From Sipunculus nudus (lineage: Eukaryota; Annelida; Sipuncula; Golfingiida; Sipunculidae), in assembly GCA_026874595.1 (NCBI GenBank), contig CM049306.1, positions 50,604,019 through 50,668,018 on the forward strand: a DNA stretch of 64,000 nucleotides. The letters run 5' to 3'. Position 1 is the stretch's first letter. Each line of letters starts with the position of its first letter. This document shows, in pieces, positions 36,201 through 48,060 of the stretch. Under the pieces are notes generated by a model. It did no database searches and was not told the DNA's origin. It saw only the letters and a program-made list of their open reading frames with translations. Both the position numbers and the translations under genes were made by a program.

Positions 36201-39200
36201 CTGTCAGATATCGTGATAATACCGTATACTGGTAACCGTCCCAACCCTAATTGTTAGAATTCTTTTGACAAATTTTATTTGTGAATGCATTAACATTAAA
36301 CTTGTGATAATCTTATAATTATTAAATCACTCTTCAGTCAGAAGTTTCAATGAATTAACATAATCATAAATTGTGACAGGATATTCAGTAAGATTTTGAT
36401 TTCTCCTAGTAGAGGTTATGTCATGATTGTGATTTCCACTAGGCTGAAGCCAGTGGAGATACCAATATTCAGTGGAATTTTAATTTCTCCTACAAGAGAT
36501 TACAACTGGGCTCAAGCCATTAGAGATCCAAATTGTGATCTCTCCTAGGGGAGATCCCAATAGTGATCTCACCTAGTGGAATTTCAAATCCCACTGGATT
36601 GTAATCTCTACTATGACATACATATATATTACAGATATTTGCAGTTTGTGAACTTAAATTTCCTCAGCATTCAATATTTTTCATCTGAGTTGTAATATAT
36701 ACCTGTATCATTTTTAGCTCAGCTGACTGAAAGTCATCTGAGCTATAGCGATCACCCTTTGTCCGGCGTCCGTCTGTCGGTCCGTCTGTTAACCAGGCAC
36801 AAATCGTAACCACTAGACCTGGAATCTTCTTACTTGACATCCTGGGAGGTCCATAAAAAATCTCCTTGGAAACCTGAAATCAGGTCTCTGTTACCCATAT
36901 TCTTCGAGCTATGGGGCTCCGAAGTACCCCCCAGAATAATGGAAAATTTGATACAAAAGCTCAAGTATCTGAACAACTAATGCATTGATCACCATGATTT
37001 TTGCATGGATATTGATCATGGAGTGTTTCATCAGTTTCTGCATACTGGTGGAGCCACCTGTATTTTTCCGATTTTTATGATTTTTTTTTCTCTATTTTTG
37101 AGACCTCTTAAGATGTGGTCATCTGTTAACAGGGCACAAATTGTAACGACTGGACCTAGAATCTTCTCTCTTGACATGCAGAGTGTTATGTGATGGTATT
37201 GGGCCGTTGTATGTGTCTGATCATAAAGAATAACAACAAGCTGCCATGACGGGCTTTACTGGAACTACATACATGAAATCACTGCGCGGTGCAACTGCAG
37301 CACTTATGACAGGTGCCAATGACTGTGTACACAGGCGCGTTATAACAGAGTCCATGACATCCCCCTTGTCAAAAAATGTTATATACCAGGAATGTCCCTA
37401 CTAAGCTTATGAAACATGCAGGAAAATAAAATGTAGTGCTTAAGGTTATAGCATGAAGGTGCATGCAAACATGTGAACATAAAAATCACTCAGTCCTCGT
37501 ATCGCTGTGGACTTTTTATCACTCTACCGTAACGTGTGGTATATGATGTGTTGTGTGACTGAATGTTATTGGAACGAAGACTGTTACTGTCTGTCTGTGG
37601 TTCACCATGTGTACTAGGATCACTGACATCAGAAGGTTGTACTTGCTCATGCAACATAGGGACAGGTGGACTGATAATCCGTTGGACAGATGGATACTGC
37701 GTAACTGGTACTGTAGACACGGAAGAATCTCTGATGTGAACACGATTTCGACGTAAAATTCGACCATCTGCAGTTTGAAGTATATACGACCTTGGCTCTG
37801 GGGCTTTATCTATTACTGTTGCTGGTGTCCATATGCTATTTGGATTTTGGAAAAACACGGCTTGACCACACATGTAAAGGTGCAAGGTCTCTTGCATGTT
37901 TGTCATGTATTTCAGTCATCATATTTTGTCGTTCCACGAGTCTGGATTGTAACTCATCATGGTCACGACGTTACTCTGTGATCTTTGTAGGTAGAAGCGA
38001 CTGAGCTTTCCTACCCATCAAAAGCTCGGTAGGGCTTGGTAGTTGACTGTCCAGAGGTGTTGTTCTGAGACACAGCATCGCGAGCTCAGGTTCCTGACCA
38101 CTTTGTTTAGCTTTCTGAAGAACCTTTTTAACAGTCTGTATCTAAAGTTCAACAAAACCATTAGAACGCGGATATCTTGGTGAGGAGGTAATGTGTGTAA
38201 AGCACCATAAATCAGCGAATTCCTTTTAGTGTGCACTTGTGAAATGTGGACCATTGTCGGAAATAACACGTGACGGGATACCCATTTCACTGAATATCTG
38301 TTTGCTTGTACTGATAACAGTTGAACTGTAACACGGCTTTGGCATCCTACATATCACAGGGTATTTTGAGTAATAATCAGCGATAATCAACCATTCTGAG
38401 TCATCAAAATGAAACATGTCAGTACCAACGACTTCCCACGGTCTACTTGGTACTTCGTCTGGCTGGAGTGTATCATTTTGCTGTGCTGGGCGATTCTCTT
38501 GACAAACAGCAAATTCCTTCACTGTCCTCTCAATATCACGGTTGATTTTAATCCAATAGACAGAGTCTTTAGCTCGAAGCCTAGTTTTTTCCACTCCTAA
38601 GTGACCATAGTGTAACTGCTCTAGTATTGAACTTTGCATACTTCTCGGTACGAGCACTCTAGGTCCTTTCAAGATTACGCTATCTTCCACCGCAAGCTCA
38701 TCCCTGAAGGACCAGTATGGTCTGATATTGACTGGTAGATCTCTGATGGTTTGTGGCCATCCAGATATTATGGTTTGTGTCAGCTCCTGTAACACTGCAT
38801 CTGATTTTGTTTCTTGTTTGAGCTGTTGTATTTTCTCATCGGGGAATCTGACAAAATCAACACAAATGTCTAAATCAATGCTCTGAGTGTTGTGTTGACT
38901 GGGTAATCGAGAAAGGGTATGTGCCATGACGATTTCTTACCCAGGTTTGTACTCTACTTGCATATCATAACCTTGTAGCTTAAGAAGCATTCTCTGCAGG
39001 CGAGGTGGTGAGTTGACTAAGCCTTTTTGAATGATTGACACTAGTGGCTTGTGGTCTGTTATGACCTTGAATGGGCGTCCATACAGGTAGGTATGAAAGC
39101 GTTGTGTGCCGAACACAATTGCCAGTAGTTCTCTTTCGATACATGCATAGCGTTTCTTTGCATCAGAGAGAGTCTTAGATGCATATGCTACTGGTAGGAG

Positions 39201-42200
39201 AACATCAGTTGCTTGCTCTTGAAACAAAGCAGCTCCAAGTCCACGAAGACTTGCGTCTGTTTGTAGTACAGGTGTACTGGAAACATCCAAGTATTGTAGC
39301 CTTGACTCCTTGGTCACCATACATTTGAGGAGTTCAAAACAACTCTGATGATGTGGCTCCCATATGTATGCACTATCTTCTTTTAGTAAATCTCTGAGTA
39401 CAGCTGTTTTCTCAGCAAGATTAGGTATGAATGGACTAAAGAATGTCACTAGACCCAAGAATTTTTGTAGCTCTTTTTTGTCAGAAGGAGTTGGCATATC
39501 GTTGAGATCTTGAATCTTGGCTGGATCAGGTTTGATGCCATCAGCACCATAAACAAGACTGTAGAATCCAATACTGTTCTGTTTGATCAGGCACTTATCT
39601 GAATTGAAGACAAGTCCATTTCTAGCAGCTATGTTCATCAGCTGGTGAAGATTTTTGTCGTGCTCTGCCTCTGTAGCACCATAAACAACTACATCATCAG
39701 CTATTCCTTCTGCTCCATCACACTGTTCAAGAATCATGTCCATTTTACACTGGAATATGTCTTGTGAAGCAGATAGGCCAAAAGGTAGTCTGTTGAATGC
39801 ATATCTACCATATGGAGACTGGAATGTTGTAAGCAGCTGTGAGTCTTTGTGAAGTTGGATACTCCAGTACCCAGATTTTGCGTCTAGTTTCGAGAAATAT
39901 CTTGCGCCTGCAAATTTGTGGTTTAGTTCCTCTAATGTAGGAATCTTGTGATGTGGTTATTTCAATGCATGATTCAAGAATTTAGGATCTAGGCAGACCC
40001 TCAGACTGCCATCCTTTTTCTTCAAGTAGGCGAGACTAGAAACCCATTCTATTGGTTCATTCTCTTTAACTTTGCGAATAATGTCATTTACCACCATGTA
40101 ATCAAGCCTGGTCTTAATAGCATCTTTGAGCGCTATTGGCGTTTTTCTTGGTGGATTGATATGTGGAGGAACCTCCGGATCAACGACTAATTTAACTTCA
40201 CCTGGAAGACATCCAATGCGATCAAACTGTTCTTTGTACATTTGTTTCAGTTCATCAATAGTATTGACTGTACATGTGTTGTCTTGTGTTTTCTGCACAG
40301 TTGACTAATTTGTATGTGTTTGTGGCTGCGATGTGACTGTGCAGTGTAAAGTCACCAACTTTCACATGAAGGTAGTCCTAATACTGCAGGACCTGCTACA
40401 TCAACAATATAAAACTTAGTTGTTGCCCATGGGGATTTGTTGTAACTACAGTCTATATCTACAATCCCATGACATGTAATGGCTGTACCATTGTATGCGG
40501 AAAGTCGCGTGTCACCTGCTGTAGCGGCTACTGTATTCACTGGAAGGCCCTTATCGTTTGTTAGTTCAGGATACATATTTCTGAATATCCGTAATGGCAA
40601 GGTATTCCCTTGAGCACCGGTATCTACCTTGAGCTGTAAATTGTGTGTTCCAGGCCTGTTATTTAATTTCACATTTATCTGTGCGTAGGCCTCAAAACGA
40701 TCAGAACTTTCTAAACGCCATGCCAAAACTTTCACTTCATTGAATGTTAAAGTTTCAAATGACTGTGTAAGCGCATCTGCATCTTGTTGCTCTGTCTGTA
40801 TAGCATGAACATTCCTGGAGTTTGTCTGTCTGTACTGGTCTTGTTTGTAAGTGGCATTTCTGTTACTTGACCTTGACTGATGGGACTTATGCTCTTCTGA
40901 CTTTCTCCTATGACCTTGGCCAGGGGTATTCCTGTGACCTTAGCCAGGGGTCCCTCTGTTTTGTCTATATGTATATGCTCACTTTGACATGCAGCATTTA
41001 GCCCAATGGTTATACTTTCCACAACGTCTAGACTCTGATCCATAAGCAGTACAAAGTTCTCTAGGGCGAAAGGGATGCTGCTGGGCACAGTTGAGACACT
41101 TGCTATTATTGGTACGAACCTCGGATATACTATGCACTTTCTGGTACTCTGGAATCTGAGTGCTTGCTATTATCAGTTCAATGAGCCTTTCATTCATTTC
41201 ACTATCAGTGAAATCACACTTTAATGCTAGCAAACGGCATCTGTTGATAAAGTTGTCTAGACTTTCATCTGGCTTCTGTCTGTAGTACATTAGCTTAAGA
41301 CAGCTAACTCTATAATTTTCTGATGGCTCTAATTGTTCTTCAAACTTTGCAAATATTTTGCTAGGGTCTTTGTTATCATCTTCAGAGAGTGACCACAAAT
41401 TATATCCACGTAGACCTTTGTTGCCGACTTGCAATAGGATATGAGCCACCTGATCAGCAGATGCAATTTTCTTTGCTATAAAATACAGTTCCATGTGTTG
41501 TCTAAACAGTTTAAATGACTCTGCAGGGTTGGGCACTGCCCAGTCCATCCTTGGGACACTATCCATTTTGGTTAAAGGTGAATTAAACAAAGTCAGAGCG
41601 TTGATTAGATCTTAGAGAGTCTATTTAAGTATTGCTGTAAGCCATTGGAAATGCACTTATTATCGTCACCGTTCACGCGGTGCCGCTCGATTTTTACGAA
41701 TTTTTTCTCTATTTTTGAGACCTCTTAAGATGCGGTCATCTGTTAACAGGGCACAAATCGTAATGAACGGACCTAGAATCTTTTCTCTTGACATGCAGGG
41801 AGGCCCATGAAAAGTCTCCTTGGAAATCTGAAATTAGGTCTCTGTTGCCCATATTCTACCAGCTATGGGGCTCAGAAGTACCCCCAAGAATAATCAAAAT
41901 TTTGATACAAAAGCTCAAGTATCTGAATAACTGCTGCATTGATCACCATGATTATGTGCATGAACATTGATCATGGGGTGTTCCATCACCTCCTGCAGAC
42001 TGGTGGTGCCACCTGTATTTTTTCCATTTTTTTGTGTTTTTTTTTTTTAGATCTGCAATGAAACTCAACTGTTAAAATGGCACAATTCTTAACCGCTGGA
42101 CCTGGAATCTTCTACCTTGACATCAAAGCAGGTTCATTAATTTATCTCTGTGGAAACCTGAAATTAGGTCTCTGTTACCCATATTCTTTGAGTTATGGGG

Positions 42201-45200
42201 CTCAGAAGTACCCCTCAGAATAATTAAAAATTTTATACAAAAGCTCCAGTAGGTAAAATGCATTGATTCAGCATGATTCTTTGCATGCATATTGTTCATG
42301 GACTCTTTCTTCAGTTTCCGCAGAAATGGTGGCACTACCTGTATTTTATTTCCAATTTTTAAGAATTTTCTTCTCTATTTTGAGACCTTCAAAGATGTGG
42401 TTGTCTGTTAACTAGACAAATCATAACGGTTGGACTGAGAAATTTTTGGGACTGACAAAATTAGTTTCTTAATTAGCTGTGGTGTCATCTAGTTGTGTAT
42501 TTTTACATGTATTTATGAGTATGATATATTACACCTCTGCAAAAGCTGGTATTTTCAAAGTCTTGCTACACTTTGCCATCTGCGATGCCAGCAGATTTGA
42601 GGGCTGACAGATCAGGAGACATTCCATGCCTCAGCCCATGCTCCTGTGATTTGACGGACTGCCTGTATTCTAGTTTTTATGAAATTTTTTTCTCTATTTT
42701 TCAGACCGACAAAATTTGTTTCTTAGCTATGGTGTCATTCAGTTAAGCATTCAGTGGGTCAGATTGGGCACAAATTGTATCCACTTGGCATAGAATCCTC
42801 ATACATGACTTTCAGGGAGGTCCATACAAAATCTCCTTGGAAACCTTTAATAATTTCACTTTGACCAATATTCTGCAATCTGTGTGTAAGAACATGATTT
42901 TAACACTCTATTTGTCAGTTTGCACAAATGGTAGCAGTTTGACGTGGAATAAGGTCACTGTAACCTATATCTAAGGTCTATTGGTAAACTGCATGATTTA
43001 AGCTTTCTGGGAGTCATTCACCTTTTGTTCAAGGCTCCTTGAATTCAGCTGAGCGTCATGGCCCATGGGCCACTTGTTTTGGAGGTAAAATATAATGTTC
43101 ATGTAGCTTTTCAATGATTTAGGTTGTTATACCATCATGATTTGGTCAGTAAAGACCCTTGAAGGTTTATGCACAGTATCCACCAGGTATACCTATTTAC
43201 ATGAAAGCAGGCTAATAATGTTATCAGTCTAACTACTTTTGCTTGTTTGCAGTGAATATGCAAGTGGAGACTTACTTTCAGAGTATTATTTTTACATTTC
43301 CACAGGAATTGATCAACCAGTATGTATAAATACTTTAAAATATATGTAAATGACTTTGAGAAATTATAATTGATGTTGTAGTGTCATTTATGTGTTATAA
43401 AATTGTTGTTTTGTTTCCCAACTTTTTCAAGTGCTAATGGCTTTTATTTTTGTCAACAGGTGGACACATTGACAAATGATGTAAATAATTTGAAAACGGT
43501 AAGTTTTAATTTGTTTAATAAATCAGTGTCTATTTAAAATATATGGCACTTACATCGAGTCCAATTAATAGAGGTGTATTATATATATTAATGTTAATAA
43601 TACTGTACAATGTTATTCTTCCAATTACATATTTCTGAAGTTCATTTTTTTTAAGTTTAAAAATAATAAAGAAACCAAAATAATTATAGTTTCATACAAA
43701 TTTTTGAGCATATTAAATATCTGTGCACTTACTTTATTGCTCATGTACATTTGTCTGAGCAGTCCAGCGGAATAACTTGACCAGAAATATGAATACACAG
43801 ACTGTTATTGTATCGCCAGACATAGTCTGGAGATACTATGGTTTAGGCACGGTTGCGCCGCCACCGCAGAGATTTCTTTTGGACACAATAACTCAAAAAG
43901 TATTTCAAGGATCTTTTTCAAACTTGACACATTTATAGATATGGGTGAGAGGACGAAGCCTATTTAAAATGGGGTCATGACCTCAACTAGGAGAGTGACC
44001 TTGACCTTGAATAGATCCATTTTTGGGGAAAATCACACAAATTCTTAAATATCTCAAGAAATCTTTCATGGATTTATCCAAAAATCAAGTTGGACAAAGA
44101 TCTTGGATAGTGATGTCATGTACCGGAAACTGGTGGTGCCACCTAGTATCCTTTTCTTGTTTTTGTGCCGTTTAATACCCCCATCATTGCCACTTGACAG
44201 TACTTTTAGCATCACAAGTCAAAAACTGATTGACAGATTTCTTTAATATTATGCATGTACATAGGTATGGGTTATGGGATGATGTATATTAAAATTGGGG
44301 TCGTGACCTTTCCTTTGAGAGTGGCTTTGACCTTGAATATTACCATATATGGTGAAAATCACATAAAATCATTAATATCTTAAAAAGGGATGCATGGATT
44401 GGTCCAAAAATCAAGTTGACGGAAGATCTTGGATAGTTTTGTCTTTTGCAGAAGATAGGTGGCGCCACCTGTTGTCCTTTTCTTGTTTTTTGCGCCTTTG
44501 AATACCCCATCATTGCCACTTGACAGTATATACTGTGAGCATTATAAGTCAAACAGTAACAGACAGATTTCTTTCATGTTATGCATGTATCTAGATATGG
44601 TTTATGGAATGAGGTATATTTAATTTTAAATTTAATTTTAAAATTTAATTTAATTTAAATTATTTTTTTTTAATTTAATTTTTTTTTTCAAATGTTGGAT
44701 ATTTTGGAATGCAGTTTATTGATTTGGGGTCATGACCGTGACTATGAGAGTGACCTTGACCTTGAATATTCCCATATTTGGTGAAAAACATAAAATCATG
44801 AATATCTTAAAAAGGGCCACTCCTTCACTTTAAATATTCCTATATTTTGTACAAATGTTTCTCACATTCATTGCTAAAATACAAATACATCACATTTTAT
44901 CAACAAAATACCACAAAACCTCATTTGTCTGGCGATACTATGGCACAAGCAGTGCCAAGAAATGTCTAGTTTTTGCTAAGAATTACGGGCAACCAGAATA
45001 TTTAGAGAGGTCTCATGTTGGGGAATCACTAGAGCAATTATAGGACAGATGCAGTCATCAATATCTGCTGTGACACATGATGAACCACAGGGAAGTGTAA
45101 ACCTGAATTTTCCTTGAATAATTTTGATTTCCAATAGTTCACATCAATCTACACTCTTTTGACTGATATGTATAATTAACCATGATTTATACTATTATAA

Positions 45201-47990
45201 TATTGCGGATAACAAAGTGTTTTGTCCCCCATATTAGGATGACTTTCATTTTCATTGAAAACTTTGGGCCCTCACCTGCACCGTTACTGATGGTGTATTA
45301 TAACCCTTGTTTACTGCTGCCCAGTGATAACTCATGTGTCTATAGCAACAACTGCTTAATTCACACATTTATATGAAAAAACTTTACGTAAACCTGTGAT
45401 TGTTTCAATATGTACATTAAATACTCAGTATTACTTTGAGGAGAAACTAAAACTAAATGGCCAGTTCATGCTTGGGGCCTCTGGAAACTAACAGGCTGTT
45501 CTGAAGTCATTCCAAACGGGGGATTCTCGCCCTGTATCAAATAGTGCAGGGCTTGTCTGAGCAGCATCTCTTTGTGCCTTTGAGCAGCGAGTTTTATGAC
45601 CCTAGTTAGCAACATTCAACACAGCCAGACTCTGAGTTGTGACTCCATATGTTATAAACTCCATGGTGTTATGAAAGACAATGTGGTACTGCACAGACTG
45701 AAGCCAGTTTCTATAATGAATACAGTAATGTGCAATGAAATAGTTGTGCAATTTTTATAAGCTATGTCTTTGATTGAATATTATCCTATTTTCTAGCTGC
45801 TGACCACAAATGAGTGTTCATCAAATCCATGCAGGAATGGAGGAACATGTGTGGACCTGTACAATGGCTTCACCTGCCGTTGTCCCCCAACCTATACAGT
45901 ATGCAAAACCTTATCAACATCTTTGATATTCATTTACGAGAGATACAAATGAAATATTGTTAACATATCTGCCTTTGAAAAGTGGAAATAGATGTTTTTC
46001 TGTGGAGGTTAATTTATTGTACTCTGTCTGCTTCTGTCCTTTAACCCTTATTTTACATTCTTGACTTTTTAGCATTTGTCAAGTTTCAGCTCTTCACTCA
46101 TTAAAGTGTTTTCAGTCCTGATCATAGGCATCATGCATACCATTAGAAAGGTAAAACAAAATGTTATCTTTAAATTTCCAATATCTCTGTGATAATGCAA
46201 ATTTTGAAGATCATCACTCATTACAGTTATGAGCAGAGGAGGCAATGCCTGTTTTCTGACATATATGCTTTTTTGCAAATGAAAAGAATAAATTTGAAGG
46301 GGTGTCCTAAATGAATTGAAATGATTTCTAATACTTACTGTATTGTCATATCGTAAATGTTTTAAGTAAGCTTTGGGTCTGTGGACTCTTGTATAAAAAA
46401 GTTGTATGCCAAATCTTATTGACATACCATATTTTTATTTCATAAGGCAGTGTTACCAAAATCAGTTGTTTTCATAGTTAACGACTTGGTTTTGCAGGGC
46501 ACTTTCTGTGATGATGATGTGAATGAATGTACCCAGTTTGCTGGCACAGATCAAGGCTGTCAGAACGGAGCTACATGTCATAATTATAATGGAGGTTTCA
46601 GGTGCTTCAGTATATGTCTGTTTATCAATTTCTTATATATTATGAACCAGATACCTGTAAACTCTGCATAATCATTATATAATATGAAAAAAAAACCCTT
46701 TTATTTATTAGTAGCTTCTCAGTGTATTTAACCTTAACCTGTCATATAATTTACCAGATAATCCTGCAAAACACATTTGTGCAATTATTTTGAAAATTAT
46801 ATTAACATAAGCCTTTTTCTTTTTGTGTTCTGGCTTCTTTAATGTCCATCTTAACAATCAGTGTAGCTATTAACAACATATAGTAATATTAATGCCAGTA
46901 ATGATAACCAGCCAAGTTATTCATACTTCCTATTAATTATTTGTATTTTTTTTATGAATTATTAAATATTTAATTTTTATGCCATTTTGCTTCTTACCAT
47001 TTATAACTGCTATTCTAGCTCTTTCATAAAATTAATGAGGTATGTATTATTTCAGCTGTACCTGCCCACCTAACTTCCACGGTGTGCGCTGTACAGAGAA
47101 ACATGATGACTGTACTGGAGCTTCTGATGAAGCACTCTGTGGACATGGAACCTGTCAAAATGTAGCAAGAGTACAGCCAGGACAGGTGAGGAAACACCCA
47201 TCCTACTCCCTTGCACAGTGGTCATGCTGCATTTATTCTATGACTCCTCCCATATAACCACTGCTTTCATTAGCATTGTTTTGGAAGTATCACCGACAGG
47301 GAGTAGCACATAGCCCAGAATATTCCTATCAGTGGCATCTAGGTATCATTGGTCTTTCAAAATTTGAGGTCAAGTAGACATATTCCAAATCTAATTATAT
47401 CTTCTTATAACACAATTGCCTATGAAAGAAAATATTAATATAGATTTTACATAAACTGAAGCCATTGCATGGAGGAAAAACATTTTTTGTATTTATTTTT
47501 CCACAAAAAACGAGGTCGTGTGATTTGTTAAAAAATTATTGGCACAACGTTGAGCACTGTACACAGGGAAATTCCTTGTGACTAAAAATTATAGATCTCG
47601 TCAAAAGCTTAGTATTTCCTACAGTGTCAGCCCCAAATTTTCAGGGAAGAATAATAACAACATGTATTGATAGATTTACTACTGAAGTCATTTCTAAATT
47701 TTGCATGTGATGTCACACTTTGCACCAGCCAATCACATCAGGGCCCACTCTCTGTTTACCTAGGTTTACCTAACCTTCAAACATGCAGTGATATGGTCTT
47801 ATTGGTCAGAGTAGTAAATTATACTGACAAATATTGCTAAAAATTATGACTGATAAAAGCTTTTGGGATTTTGCAAAAATCCTATCCTTGATGAAAGTAG
47901 ACCATGTCAGATTTGGAATTTCATTTAGATACTTTATATTTTTTTTTACTTTTGAGTCATTTGGTAATAATATTTGATTGAGAGACAAAT

Positions 47991-48060
<70 letters not shown>

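Larger units (their letters stand above)
37184..41687 (-). mobile_element. Ty3/Gypsy LTR retrotransposon, degenerate, 5' LTR missing
   Basis: On the minus strand the order is gag, protease, reverse transcriptase, RNase H, integrase, the Ty3/Gypsy order. The 3' LTR (37184-37359) is present. The upstream side runs from gag into ~100 nt of leader and then straight into family A repeat at about 41688, with no LTR. At least three in-frame stops and several frame changes make it non-functional. Antisense to cubilin and confined to intron 5. Confidence 0.85.
36711..43080 (+). mobile_element. HINE-like family A element split by a Ty3/Gypsy insertion
   Basis: The 5' terminus TTTTTAGCTCAGCTGACTG is at 36711 and the 3' terminus CAGCTGAGCGTCATGG..GGCCACTTGTTTT ends at 43080. 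Tandem-unit text runs up to 37183, then resumes at about 41688 and continues to about 42400. A CTGTATTCTAGT near 42665 looks like a Helitron-type 3' end. Without the retrotransposon the element is about 1.9 kb. Confidence 0.7.
34195..43459 (+). other. Cubilin intron 5 (9.3 kb)
   Basis: Contents from left to right: a (TA)n run, a foldback-like element with a nested hAT-like MITE, and a family A element split by a Ty3/Gypsy retrotransposon. The last ~380 bp shows nothing. No host exon was found inside. Confidence 0.6.

Noticed and set aside
43306-43319. A possible 14-nt exon (CACAG|GAATTGATCAACCA|GTATGT) between cubilin exons 5 and 6
   Set aside because: Exons 5 and 6 both have phase-0 boundaries and join in frame. 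A 14-nt exon would break the frame, and the protein has no gap there.
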